Assembly (NCBI RefSeq): GCF_030512175.1
Contig: NZ_JAULBL010000001.1
Span: 62,001 to 126,000, forward strand
Reading direction: 5' to 3'
Source of the DNA: Paeniglutamicibacter sulfureus
Lineage (GTDB): Bacteria; Actinomycetota; Actinomycetes; Actinomycetales; Micrococcaceae
Length of the DNA: 64,000 bases
Shown here: one piece after another, positions 10,367-18,927 of the stretch
Layout: every line of letters starts with the position of its first letter
Position numbering within the stretch: position 1 is the stretch's first letter
The notes under the pieces: generated by a model
Database searches by the model: none
What the model was told of the DNA's origin: nothing
Seen by the model: only the letters and a program-made list of their open reading frames with translations
Program-made: the position numbers and the translations under genes

Positions 10367-11524
10367 ATGAATACAGACGGCAATTCACCGGCGCCCGGTC
10401 CCGGCGACCCCGCGGGCCCCGAGGGCGGCTGGGGCCAGCCCCCTCCCGGATGGAACGAGCCGGCGGGCGATGGCTGGCCGGCGGGTCGTGACCAGCCGCC
10501 CGGTCCGGCCGGACCCTCCGGCCAGTGGCCGGCACCCAGGCCCGGTGTGGTGGAATTGCGGCCCCTGGGCTTCGCCGACCTGCTGGATGCCACCTTCGCG
10601 GTGGTGCGCCGCGCCCCGCTGGCCACCGTGGCCAATGCAGTGCTCGCCCAGCTGTTGCCCGCGCTGGTCGCGTTGTTGCTGGTGCAGGGGCTCGATGTCC
10701 CGCTGGCCGTCCTCGAGCGCACGCTGGACCCGGATACTGCCGGCTCCGTGTCCTGGGCCGAAGTCTTTCCCCACCCCTGGCCGGTCTACGCGGGCACCGC
10801 GGTTGCCGTGCTGGCGCTGCAATTGCTGGCCAATGTGCTGGTCGTTGGACCGGCCGCCGTCGCGGGAATGCGCGCAGTGCTGGGGATGCCCACCGGATGG
10901 GGGCAGGGGCTGGCCCTGGCACGCGGCGGGATGCTGCGCATCGCCGGGTGGCATGTGTTGCTCGGTGCCGCGGCCATGGTCGTCGTCGCGGTTCCGGTGG
11001 CGGTTGCACTGCTGCTGGCCCGCTCGGTTGGCCTCGCGGTGGCGGCGCTCGGACTGGTGGGCATGCTCCTGGTGCTGGCGCCGTTGGCCCTCTGGATCGC
11101 CATCCGGATCTGCCTGGTGCCCACGCTGCTGGTGACCCGGCCACCGGGCATCCGTCGGGCCGTGCGGTCCTCGTGGTCGCTGACTCTAGGGTCTTGGTGG
11201 CGGATCCTGGGGATCCTGCTGGTGGTGGCAGTGGTGCTCGGCATCCTTGGCGGGGTGCTCTCGCAGCTTGCGGCCGTGGTCGGCGGCCAGCTATTTGGCA
11301 CCGCTGCCACGACGGATGCGGTGCTGTCCATGGCCATCGTGGTCAATGCCCTGGTCGGGGCCGTGGGCATGGTGCTGACCCAGCTCATGCTCACCATGCT
11401 GCAGGTGGACCTGCGGATCCGCCGCGAACGCCTGGACTTGGTGCTGGCGGCCGAGGCGCAGGATCCCCGGAACCATCCCATTCCCGGCTACGGCGCCCGG
11501 GGCGCGGCGGAACCCCGAGGCTAG
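10367..11524 (+). CDS. six-span membrane protein with Pro/Gly-rich N-terminus
   Basis: The 385-residue product starts with about 65 residues rich in Pro, Gly and Trp, then about six hydrophobic helices. It resembles actinobacterial proteins annotated as having a glycerophosphoryl diester phosphodiesterase membrane domain, but no catalytic phosphodiesterase domain is present, so no enzyme activity should be assumed. The ATG at 10367 has a weak site (GGGAAG). A TAGACT box at 10285-10290 could be its -10. It is divergent from mtrA, and its last 4 bases overlap the 3' end of the convergent MetE-like gene. Proteins of this type sit beside mtrA in related genomes, as far as I recall. Confidence 0.75.
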   Translation: MNTDGNSPAPGPGDPAGPEGGWGQPPPGWNEPAGDGWPAGRDQPPGPAGPSGQWPAPRPGVVELRPLGFADLLDATFAVVRRAPLATVANAVLAQLLPALVALLLVQGLDVPLAVLERTLDPDTAGSVSWAEVFPHPWPVYAGTAVAVLALQLLANVLVVGPAAVAGMRAVLGMPTGWGQGLALARGGMLRIAGWHVLLGAAAMVVVAVPVAVALLLARSVGLAVAALGLVGMLLVLAPLALWIAIRICLVPTLLVTRPPGIRRAVRSSWSLTLGSWWRILGILLVVAVVLGILGGVLSQLAAVVGGQLFGTAATTDAVLSMAIVVNALVGAVGMVLTQLMLTMLQVDLRIRRERLDLVLAAEAQDPRNHPIPGYGARGAAEPRG

Positions 11525-12594
11525 GCGTCGACGCGGACCTGGTTCAGCGCTTCCGCATAGCCGGCCAGGCGCCCCAGCACCGCGGTCGCCCCGGACGGGG
11601 AGAGGTCGGCCAGTCCCGCGGTGGGGCTCAGCACCAGTGCGCCCAAGGCCGAGTCCGGCAGGCCGAGCTGGCGCCAAGGGCGCCGGATCGCGTTGACGGC
11701 ATCCACGACGCCGGGCGGTTGGGACCCCGGCTCCAGGCATCCCAGCCAGAGCCTGCTGCCGGATTCCACAGCTGCCGCCAGCAGCTCCCAACCCGGAACG
11801 GTGAGCGATGCCGCGTTGGCACCCAGCCCGTCGGCGCCGGACTCCAGCGCCGTGGTGGCCAGCGTCGTCCAGGTGCCGGGCTCGGCATCGGCGCCGATGA
11901 CCACGGCGGCGGCTCCCGCCTGGTGCAGCCCGTCGGTGAGTTCACTCCACCAGCCGCGGATCTCGGCGGCCGGGACCGAGCGCAGCGTGCGGTAGCCGCT
12001 GGCGGTGGGCAGCGTCCCGTTGAGCACCGCACCGGCGTCGGGCTCGTCGATGTACACCGTGACCTGTTGCGCGCCGGTGGTGCGGGAGAGGGTTTGCAGG
12101 TGGCGAACGGCTCCCAGCGCCAGGGACTGGGCCAGGTCGCGGCGCGCCCCGTGGTCGGACACGGCACGCTCGCCGTGGTGCAGGTACAGGTTCGCGGCCA
12201 ACGTGGCCGGGCCGGGGAACTGGATCTTCAGCTCGGTGCCGGGTTTTTCCTCGGCGCCGATGGCATCCGCCAGCACATTCAGGTCGGTGCGCAACGCCGA
12301 GGCGGCGCGCTTGGCGTCAATCCCCGGGGCATCGGCCAGGCGCCAGCCGTAGGGCTGCAGGTCCACCGCGAGGTCCTCGAGCAATTGCGCGCCGCGGCCG
12401 ATGTTGTCGGAGCCGACGCCGCGGGCCGGGAGCTGCTGCAGGTGCGGCAGGTTCGGTTCCCCGATCTCGCCGCGGACCATCAGCACCGCTTCCAGCGGGT
12501 CGGTTCCGGGCATGGGGCCGTGCGCGCTGGCCTGCACCTGGCGTTCTGCCGGTTCGGCGGAAAGTTCCTCGTGCATGGGGTCCATCGGTGGCAT
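11521..12594 (-). CDS. MetE C-terminal-like protein, probably not a canonical methionine synthase
   Basis: The 357-residue protein resembles the C-terminal barrel of cobalamin-independent methionine synthase, including a YIDEPD segment like the IDEP motif. It is half the length of MetE (about 750), and the HxC zinc pair expected after that motif is not visible: the corresponding strand reads VVIGADAE. Zinc-activated homocysteine methylation is therefore doubtful. Actinobacteria commonly carry such a short protein (for example M. tuberculosis Rv3015c), of unknown function. It follows chorismate mutase by 3 bases, so the two are probably co-transcribed. The start could be any of three closely spaced ATG codons. 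Confidence 0.72.
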   Translation of the reverse strand: MPPMDPMHEELSAEPAERQVQASAHGPMPGTDPLEAVLMVRGEIGEPNLPHLQQLPARGVGSDNIGRGAQLLEDLAVDLQPYGWRLADAPGIDAKRAASALRTDLNVLADAIGAEEKPGTELKIQFPGPATLAANLYLHHGERAVSDHGARRDLAQSLALGAVRHLQTLSRTTGAQQVTVYIDEPDAGAVLNGTLPTASGYRTLRSVPAAEIRGWWSELTDGLHQAGAAAVVIGADAEPGTWTTLATTALESGADGLGANAASLTVPGWELLAAAVESGSRLWLGCLEPGSQPPGVVDAVNAIRRPWRQLGLPDSALGALVLSPTAGLADLSPSGATAVLGRLAGYAEALNQVRVDA

Positions 12595-12597
12595 CGG

Positions 12598-12990
12598 CTA
12601 GTTTCCGGACTCGGCGTGTGTGGCGGAAATGTTGTTGTGGTGCCTGATGACCTCGGAAATGATGAAGTTCATGAACTTCTCGGCGAATTCCGGGTCCAGG
12701 TGCGCCTCGTGGGCCAGACGGCGCAGGCGCTCGATCTGCGCTTTCTCCCGTCCCGGGTCACTCGGCGGCAGTGCGTGCACGGCCTTGAGGTGGCCCACGC
12801 GCTGGGTGGCCTTGAAGCGTTCGGCCAGCAGGTAGACCAGCGTGGCGTCGAAGTTGTCGATGCTGCTGCGGATCGACAGCAACTCCGCCATGACCTCATC
12901 CGGAACGGTGTCGGCCAGGGAGCTGGCAGTGGGGTCGTAGGCGCCGGCTTCCGCGTCGTCCGCGGCCTGCGGGTTCTTCTGTTGGCTCAT
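12598..12990 (-). CDS. AroQ-class chorismate mutase
   Basis: Chorismate mutase converts chorismate to prephenate, the entry to phenylalanine and tyrosine. The 130-residue protein has an acidic, disordered N-terminal ~35 residues and then the helical AroQ domain: RSSIDNFD with the first conserved Arg, ERFKATQRVGHLK with the second Arg/Lys, and a C-terminal helix. M. tuberculosis-type AroQ is activated by the class II DAHP synthase, and a class II aroG lies at 59.9 kb, so a partnership is possible but inferred. There is no Shine-Dalgarno; TAGACT at 12997-13002 on the minus strand lies 6 bases before the ATG, indicating a leaderless mRNA. Confidence 0.9.
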   Translation of the reverse strand: MSQQKNPQAADDAEAGAYDPTASSLADTVPDEVMAELLSIRSSIDNFDATLVYLLAERFKATQRVGHLKAVHALPPSDPGREKAQIERLRRLAHEAHLDPEFAEKFMNFIISEVIRHHNNISATHAESGN

Positions 12991-13135
12991 GGTTCAAGTC
13001 TAGGGTTGCCACTTCATTGCGCCCAACCGTGACGTGCTGCCCGGGAGCCAGTCAGCCACGGGCTGACAGGGGGGCGGTGCCCCCGTGCCGCTCCCCCGGC
13101 CACGGATGATTCCCTGGCGGCGACCGACGGAAGCC

Positions 13136-13173
13136 GGGGGTGCGGTTCTGAAACCTCGGTGGACCGCACCCCC
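13136..13173 (-). terminator. hairpin after the oligopeptide ABC operon
   Basis: Eleven-base perfect arms (GGGGGTGCGGT at 13136-13146 and its complement at 13163-13173) enclose a 16-base loop, starting about 20 bases past the stop of the ATPase gene on the minus strand. There is no clear U-run, as is common for actinobacterial terminators. Confidence 0.55.
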
Positions 13174-13193
13174 CGCGCCGGGCGCTGCGATCC

Positions 13194-14876
13194 TCAGACG
13201 GCCTTGAGGAAGGCCTGCCGTCGCACCGCCTGTTCCACCGGGTCCGGCACCGGCAGCGAGGCGATGAGCCTGCGGGTGTACGGGTGCTGCGGGTCGCCCA
13301 TGACCTGGTTCCCGATGCCTTCCTCCACGAGCTTGCCGCGGTAGAGCACCCCCACCCAGGTCGAGAGCATGTCAACCACGGCCAGGTCGTGGGAGATGAA
13401 CAGTGCCGCGAAGCCGAGCTCGGCCTGCAGTTCCTTGAACAACTCCAGCACCTTGGCCTGCACCGAGACATCCAGCGCACTGGTCGGCTCGTCGGCGACC
13501 AGCAGCTTCGGGTCCAGGGCCAGCGCCCGGGCCAGCGAGGCACGCTGGCGCTGTCCGCCGGAGAGTTCGTGCGGGAAGCGTGCGGCGAACGCGGCCGGCA
13601 GCTGCACCGCCTCGAGCAGCTCGTCGACCCGCTTGCGGGCGGCCCGGGCATCGAGCGCCTTGTGCACCAGCAGCGGTTCGGCCACGCATTCGCCGATGCT
13701 CAGTTGCGGGTTGAAGCTGGCCGCCGGGTCCTGGAACACAAACCCGATGTCCTGGCGCAGCTTCTTGAAGCTGCGCTCCTTGAAGTCGAGCATCTCGTAG
13801 CCAAAGACCTTCAGCGAACCGGAACTGACCTTGTTCAGCCCGGCGATGGCCCGGCCGATGGTGGTCTTCCCGGACCCCGACTCGCCCACCAGCCCGTAGA
13901 CCTCCCCCGCGCAGATCTGCAGGGAAACGTCGTCGACGGCAGTGAACGAGGGTGTTCCCAGGCGGCCGGGATAGACGATGGACAGGTTGGTGGCCTGAAC
14001 CAGCACCTCCTTGTCCTGTCCGGAGCGGGAGGTCATCCCGGCGGAGGCGGAGTTCCTGCCCAGGTGCGGGACCGCGGCCAGCAGCGCCTTGGTGTAGTCC
14101 TCGCGCGGGGCGGTAAAGAGCTCCGAGCTCGGCGCACTCTCCACGATCTTGCCCTGGTACATCACCACCACGCGGTCAGCCAGGTCCGCGACCACGCCCA
14201 TGTTGTGGGTGATCAGCACGATCCCGGTGTTGAAGTCGTCGCGCACCTCGCGCAGCAGCTCCAGGATCTCTGCCTGCACCGTGACATCCAGGGCCGTGGT
14301 CGGCTCGTCCGCGACGATCAGCGCCGGGTTCAGGGCCAGGGCCGCGGCGATGATGACGCGCTGCTTCTGCCCGCCGGAGAACTGGTGCGGGTAGTAGTTC
14401 ACCCGCTTCTCCGGCTCCGGGATGCCGACCTTGCGCAGCACCTCGATGGCGCGGGCCTTGGCCTCCTTGCGCCCGACCTTGCCGTGGGCGCGGATGCCCT
14501 CGGCGATCTGCCAACCCACGGTGTACACCGGGTTCAGCGCCGTGGAGGGTTCCTGGAACACCATGGATACCTCGTCCCCGCGCACGGCGCGCAGCTCGCG
14601 GGCGCCCAGGGTGAGCATGTTGCTGCCCTTGAGCACCACCGCCCCGCGGGCGACCGCCGTCTCGGCGAGCAGCCCCAGGATGGTGCGGGCCGTCACCGAC
14701 TTGCCGGAGCCGGATTCGCCGACCACCGCGACGACCTCCCCGGCGGCGACCTCGAAGCCGACCCCGCGCACGGCCGGAACCTCGCCGGCGTCGGTGGTGA
14801 AGGTGACCTCGAGGTCCCTGATTTCCAGGACGGTGCCGTCGGCGCGGCCGATCACGTCCCTGCGGTGTGCGTTCAT
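13194..14876 (-). CDS. fused DppD-DppF-type ABC transporter ATPase
   Basis: This 560-residue protein joins both ATPase subunits of a peptide importer in one chain. The first cassette has Walker A GESGSGKS at about 53-60 and signature FSGGQKQR. The second has GESGSGKT and LSGGQRQR, each followed by a DEPTTALD or DEPTSALD box. Peptide transporters usually encode these as two genes. The ATG at 14876 overlaps the stop of the permease gene by ATGA; a longer in-frame extension would overlap that gene deeply and is rejected. It is the last gene of the operon and is followed by a hairpin. Confidence 0.93.
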   Translation of the reverse strand: MNAHRRDVIGRADGTVLEIRDLEVTFTTDAGEVPAVRGVGFEVAAGEVVAVVGESGSGKSVTARTILGLLAETAVARGAVVLKGSNMLTLGARELRAVRGDEVSMVFQEPSTALNPVYTVGWQIAEGIRAHGKVGRKEAKARAIEVLRKVGIPEPEKRVNYYPHQFSGGQKQRVIIAAALALNPALIVADEPTTALDVTVQAEILELLREVRDDFNTGIVLITHNMGVVADLADRVVVMYQGKIVESAPSSELFTAPREDYTKALLAAVPHLGRNSASAGMTSRSGQDKEVLVQATNLSIVYPGRLGTPSFTAVDDVSLQICAGEVYGLVGESGSGKTTIGRAIAGLNKVSSGSLKVFGYEMLDFKERSFKKLRQDIGFVFQDPAASFNPQLSIGECVAEPLLVHKALDARAARKRVDELLEAVQLPAAFAARFPHELSGGQRQRASLARALALDPKLLVADEPTSALDVSVQAKVLELFKELQAELGFAALFISHDLAVVDMLSTWVGVLYRGKLVEEGIGNQVMGDPQHPYTRRLIASLPVPDPVEQAVRRQAFLKAV

Positions 14877-15847
14877 GCTGTGGCCTTTCCGCCGCGACGC
14901 TTTGCTTTTCGGCGCATCCGCAGGCGCGGGTCTGCCAGGTCGTTCATGGATTCGCCCACCAGGGTCAGCCCGAGCACCGTAAGCACGATGGCGGCGCCCG
15001 GGAAGACGCCGGTCCACCAGATGCCGCTGGTGGCGTCCGAGAGTGCACGGTTCAGGTCAAAGCCCCATTCGGCGGCCTTGGTCGGTTCGATGCCGAAGCC
15101 CAGGAATCCCAGGCCCGCCAGGGTCAGCAGCGCCTCGGAGGCGTTGAGCGTGAAGATCAGCGGCAGCGTGCGGGTGGCGTTGCGGAAGATGTGCTTGGCC
15201 ATGATGCGCACGTTGGAGGCACCGACGACCTTGGCGGATTCGACGAAGGGCTCTGCCTTCAGCCGCACGGTTTCGGCACGGATGACGCGGAAGTACTGCG
15301 GGATGAAGACCACGGTGATGGATATCGCCGCGGCCATGATCCCGCCCCACAGACTCGACTGGCCCCGGGAAATCACAATGGACATCACGATGGCCAGCAG
15401 CAGCGAGGGGAAGGCATAGATGGCGTCGGCCAGCACCACCAGCACCCGGTCCAGCCAGCCGCCGATGTACCCGGAGAGCAGTCCCAGGATCACGCCGAGG
15501 AAGATGGAGAAGACCACGGCGACCACGATCACCGCGACCGCCGTCTGGGCGCCCCAGAGGGTGCGGGAGAAGACGTCGAACCCGCCCACCGTCGTGCCCC
15601 AGAGGAACCTGCCGCCGGGGGCGGCCTGCGTGGGGAAGTTTCCCTCGGCATCGGAGGCCTGGGCGTAGCCGTAGGGCGCCAGCAGCGGGGCGAAGATCGC
15701 CGCCAGCAGGAAGAGTGCGGTCAGGACCAGGCCCGCCACGAGCATGCCGCGCTGCAGCCCGGCGCTCATCCTGTAGTGGGAAATGATCGGCAGCCGCGTC
15801 CACAGCGGCTTCCTGGCCCCGAGGGCCGTGGGCGTTGTGGTGGCCAT
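14873..15847 (-). CDS. oligopeptide ABC transporter permease (DppC type)
   Basis: One of the two membrane subunits of the importer. The 324-residue protein has an N-terminal cytoplasmic segment, a first helix (MLVAGLVLTALFLLAAIF), an extracellular loop with the WGT...GFDVFSR motif typical of DppC/OppC, and a five-helix permease domain with the EAA-type loop (ESAKVVGASNVRIMAKHI) that docks on the ATPase. The start at 15847 lies 2 bases past the DppB stop, with GAGG 8 bases upstream. A longer in-frame extension to 16006 is discarded because it would lie inside DppB. Confidence 0.93.
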   Translation of the reverse strand: MATTTPTALGARKPLWTRLPIISHYRMSAGLQRGMLVAGLVLTALFLLAAIFAPLLAPYGYAQASDAEGNFPTQAAPGGRFLWGTTVGGFDVFSRTLWGAQTAVAVIVVAVVFSIFLGVILGLLSGYIGGWLDRVLVVLADAIYAFPSLLLAIVMSIVISRGQSSLWGGIMAAAISITVVFIPQYFRVIRAETVRLKAEPFVESAKVVGASNVRIMAKHIFRNATRTLPLIFTLNASEALLTLAGLGFLGFGIEPTKAAEWGFDLNRALSDATSGIWWTGVFPGAAIVLTVLGLTLVGESMNDLADPRLRMRRKAKRRGGKATA

Positions 15848-15849
15848 GG

Positions 15850-16944
15850 CTAGAACCTCACTCGGGGGTCGATGAGCGCGGCGATGATGTCCACGATGAA
15901 GTTGGTGAGCGCGACGATGACCGCCAGCAGGACCACGATGCCCTGCACGGCCACGAAGTCCCGGGCAGTGAGGTACTCGGCCAGCTGGAAGCCCAGGCCC
16001 TTCCACTCGAAGGTGGTCTCGGTGAGCACCGCGCCGCCGAGCAGCAGCGCGATCTGCAGGCCCATGACCGTGATGATCGGGATCAACGCGGGGCGGTAGG
16101 CGTGCTTGGTGAGCAGTCGGTATTCGGAGACCCCGCGCGAGCGGCCGGCCTCCACGTAGTCGCGGCCCAGGGTGCCGATGACGTTGGTGCGCACCAGGCG
16201 CAGGAACACCCCGGCGGTGAGCAGTCCCAGGGCGACCGCCGGCAGGATCGCGTGCTCGATGACGTCGGATGCCGCGGCCATGTTCCCGGAGCGCAGCGCG
16301 TCAAGCAGGAAGATGCCGCTGGGGTTCTGCAGCGATGTCAGGGCAAGTTCGGCGTTGATCCCGGCCCGGCCGGCAATGGGCAGCCAGCCCAGCCAGACGC
16401 CGAAGATGAGCTTGAGCAGCAGCCCGGCAAAGAACACCGGGGTGGCGTAGCAAAGGATCGCGAAGACGCGCAGGATCGCGTCGGGCCAGCGGTCGCGCAG
16501 TTTGGCCGAGAGCAGGCCGAAGGGAATGCCGATCAGCAGGGCGACGACCAGCGAGTTGAAGGCCAGCTCGGCGGTCGCGGCGCCATAGGTGGCCAGCACC
16601 TCGGTCACCGCGCGGTTGTCGGTGAGGGTCCGGCCGAAGTTGCCGGTGAACACCTGTCCGAGGTACTCGAAGTACTGGACCAGGACCGGGCGGTCATAGC
16701 CCGCGGCGGCGATGCGCTCGGCCAGCTGGTCGGGGGTCAGGCGACCGCCGAGGGCGGCGGTGATCGGGTCTCCGGTGACGCGCATCAGGAAGAACACGAG
16801 TGTCACCAGGATGAAGATGGTGGGGAAAATCAGCAGGAAGCGTGTGACGAGGTAACGTACAAAGCTGCCCCCTGCCTTGGTTGCCGTTGCTGCCGGTGTC
16901 GGTGGTGGCGACTCGGCTTCGGCGAGGTCGGTCATGATGGCCAT
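15850..16944 (-). CDS. oligopeptide ABC transporter permease (DppB type)
   Basis: The second membrane subunit, 364 residues. The family pattern is clear: an N-terminal helix (YLVTRFLLIFPTIFILVTLVFFLM), the MRVTGDP motif, a long extracellular segment, then the permease domain with its EAGRSRGVSEYRLL coupling loop. AGGA lies about 10 bases before the ATG at 16944; an ATG three codons in (16935) is an alternative. It is separated from the binding-protein gene by 122 bases holding two hairpins, probably setting a lower level for the membrane parts. Confidence 0.93.
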   Translation of the reverse strand: MAIMTDLAEAESPPPTPAATATKAGGSFVRYLVTRFLLIFPTIFILVTLVFFLMRVTGDPITAALGGRLTPDQLAERIAAAGYDRPVLVQYFEYLGQVFTGNFGRTLTDNRAVTEVLATYGAATAELAFNSLVVALLIGIPFGLLSAKLRDRWPDAILRVFAILCYATPVFFAGLLLKLIFGVWLGWLPIAGRAGINAELALTSLQNPSGIFLLDALRSGNMAAASDVIEHAILPAVALGLLTAGVFLRLVRTNVIGTLGRDYVEAGRSRGVSEYRLLTKHAYRPALIPIITVMGLQIALLLGGAVLTETTFEWKGLGFQLAEYLTARDFVAVQGIVVLLAVIVALTNFIVDIIAALIDPRVRF

Positions 16945-16980
16945 GGATGGTGCGTCCTAGCTAGGTTGGGGCTGTGGGAG

Positions 16981-17032
16981 GCGGGCCTGACATGGCCCGC
17001 CCCGGCTCCCCTCCATCGAAGGGGAACCGGGG
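16981..17032 (-). other. tandem hairpins between binding-protein and permease genes
   Basis: Two adjacent inverted repeats occupy the 122-base gap. One has 7-base arms (GCGGGCC at 16981-16987, GGCCCGC at 16994-17000). The other has 13-base arms with one mismatch (17000-17012 and 17020-17032) and a 7-base loop. There is no U-run. Such structures often protect the upstream binding-protein mRNA end or attenuate read-through. Confidence 0.6.
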
Positions 17033-17066
17033 CCGGGGTGTCGGCGGAACCCGCCGGGGTGGGTGG

Positions 17067-18704
17067 CTACTTGGAGATGACACCCATGCGGAACTTGAAC
17101 GACGGGTCGAGGGTCTTCTCGACTCCCGAGACGTTGGCTCCCGCGACGGCAACCTGGGCACCCTGCAATAGCGGAATGGTGGAAAGGTCGCCGGCGACCT
17201 TGGTCTGGATTTCCTCGATCAAGGCGGTGCGCTTGGCAGCATCGGTTTCCACACGCTGTTCGCTGATCAGCGTGTCCACTTCCTTGTTGTCATAGGCGTT
17301 TCCCAGGAAGTTGTTCTTGGCGAAGAACGGGCTCAGGTAGTTGTCGGCATCTGAGTAGTCCGGGTACCAACCGAGCTGGTAGGACGGGTAGTCGGTGACG
17401 CGCGACTTCTGGTAAGTCACCCATTCGGTGGACTGCAGGTCGACCTTGAACAGGCCGCCCTTTTCCAGCTGGCTCTTGACCAGGGCATATTCATCGCCCG
17501 AGCTGGGGCCGTAGTGGTCGGGGTTGTACTGGAGCTTGAGGTCGACCGGTGTAGTGACCCCTGCCGCCTCGAGGACCGCTTTGGCCTTGTCCAGCGACGG
17601 CTTCCCGTCTTCCCCGTACATGTCCTTGAGCGGTTCGATGGCCCCGGTGAAGCCCTGCGGCACGAAGGAGTACGCCGGCAGGTAGGTGCCCTTGTAGACA
17701 CCGGTGGCAATCGCCTCGCGGTCAACCAGGTTGGCCGCCGCCTGGCGGACGGCAAGCGACTTCGCCGGGTCGGCGTCATCGGTCTTGGCACCGAACGGCA
17801 TGATGTCGAAGTTGAAGACGATGTAGCGCAACTCGCCGCCCGGTCCGGTGAGGACCTTGACCTTGGAGTCCTTGCCCAGGTCCTCCACATCGGTGGGCGA
17901 AAGCGCGCGCCACGCGACATCGATATTGCCCTGCTGCACGTCGAGCTTCAGGTTGTTGGAATCCGCGTAGTACTTGATATTGGCCGCGCTGTTCGCCGGC
18001 GCCCCGAGCAGACCCTTGTAGCTTTCATAGGGCTTGAAGGAAACCAGCGAGTTCTTGGCATAGCTTTCGATCGTGTACGGACCGGCAAAGGACTTCGCGG
18101 CGACAATGTCCTCGTCGGAGGCGACCTTGTCGGCGGGGAAGGCCTCGTCGTCGACGATCGGGCCGACGGGGCTGGTGAGCACCTGCGGGAAGGTCTGGTC
18201 GTTCCCGCTCTTGAGCGTGAACACGACGGTGGTGGCATCCGGTGCCGCGACGCTGTCCAAGTTGCCAAGCAGCGAAGACGGCCCGTTGGGATCGGCGATC
18301 TTCACCTGGCGGTCAAAGGAGTGCTTGACGTCCTTCGAATCGAGGGCAGTGCCGTTGGCCCACTTCAGGTCGGCTTTGAGCTTCACGGTGTACTCGGTTG
18401 GCGTGGTGAACTCGGCCGATTCGGCAATGTCGTTCACCGGGTCCGCCGAGCCGGGTACCGAGTTGAGCAGGAACGGGAAGACCTGGTTCATGACCATGAA
18501 CGAACCGTTGTCGTACGAGCCTGCCGGGTCGAGCGAGGTGACCTTGTCCGTGGTTCCCACGGTGATTGGGCCGCTGGCAGGGGCGGTTTCGCCGCCGGTG
18601 CCGGTGCTGGGTGTTTCGGCCGGACCGGTGCAACCGGTCAGGACCAAGGCGGAGATGCCGATAACGGCTGCGGCGAGTCGCAGTCCGTTTTTCTTGCGGG
18701 CCAT
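17067..18704 (-). CDS. oligopeptide ABC transporter substrate-binding lipoprotein
   Basis: This 545-residue SBP_bac_5 family protein captures peptides outside the membrane and delivers them to the permeases encoded next. It starts with a lipoprotein signal ending in LVLTGC, then a Thr/Gly-rich linker and the two-lobe binding fold (VTSLDPAGSYDNGSF near the start, YPDYSDADNYLSPF late in the chain). AAGGA lies 6 bases before the ATG at 18704. The nearby ATG at 18710 and an upstream frame extension have no usable spacing. A palindromic operator overlaps the promoter. The exact substrate cannot be read from the sequence. Confidence 0.93.
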   Translation of the reverse strand: MARKKNGLRLAAAVIGISALVLTGCTGPAETPSTGTGGETAPASGPITVGTTDKVTSLDPAGSYDNGSFMVMNQVFPFLLNSVPGSADPVNDIAESAEFTTPTEYTVKLKADLKWANGTALDSKDVKHSFDRQVKIADPNGPSSLLGNLDSVAAPDATTVVFTLKSGNDQTFPQVLTSPVGPIVDDEAFPADKVASDEDIVAAKSFAGPYTIESYAKNSLVSFKPYESYKGLLGAPANSAANIKYYADSNNLKLDVQQGNIDVAWRALSPTDVEDLGKDSKVKVLTGPGGELRYIVFNFDIMPFGAKTDDADPAKSLAVRQAAANLVDREAIATGVYKGTYLPAYSFVPQGFTGAIEPLKDMYGEDGKPSLDKAKAVLEAAGVTTPVDLKLQYNPDHYGPSSGDEYALVKSQLEKGGLFKVDLQSTEWVTYQKSRVTDYPSYQLGWYPDYSDADNYLSPFFAKNNFLGNAYDNKEVDTLISEQRVETDAAKRTALIEEIQTKVAGDLSTIPLLQGAQVAVAGANVSGVEKTLDPSFKFRMGVISK

Positions 18705-18761
18705 GAGCATTCCTTTTCTGTCAGCGAGCATGCGAGGTGATAGAAAACACATGCTTCATAC

Positions 18762-18783
18762 AGCCTAAGTGATCATCGTCACT
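18762..18783 (-). promoter_or_regulatory. promoter and CRP/GlxR-like palindrome of the peptide transporter
   Basis: On the minus strand TAGGCT (18762-18767) is a good -10, about 60 bases before the start codon. Directly upstream is the palindrome AGTGA-N6-TCACT (18768-18783), matching the spacing of the CRP/GlxR consensus TGTGA-N6-TCACA but with the outer base changed. No convincing -35 exists at 17 bases, consistent with regulator-dependent expression. Confidence 0.5.
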
Positions 18784-18927
18784 AAGCGCCATCAACTGTC
18801 GCCCTCAGTCGTATCGAAATGAAAATGTAACCAGGCAGTCCGTTCCCTTCCGCCGCCGGCAGGCCCCACCGGCGCTTTGCCCCCGTCCGTCCCCGCTCCC
18901 CGGCGAAGTGGCCTAGGGTTAAGCACG

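Noticed and set aside
13284-15419. 711-residue plus-strand frame over the ABC ATPase and permease
   Set aside because: Low-complexity composition typical of antisense frames; the minus-strand transporter genes are certain.
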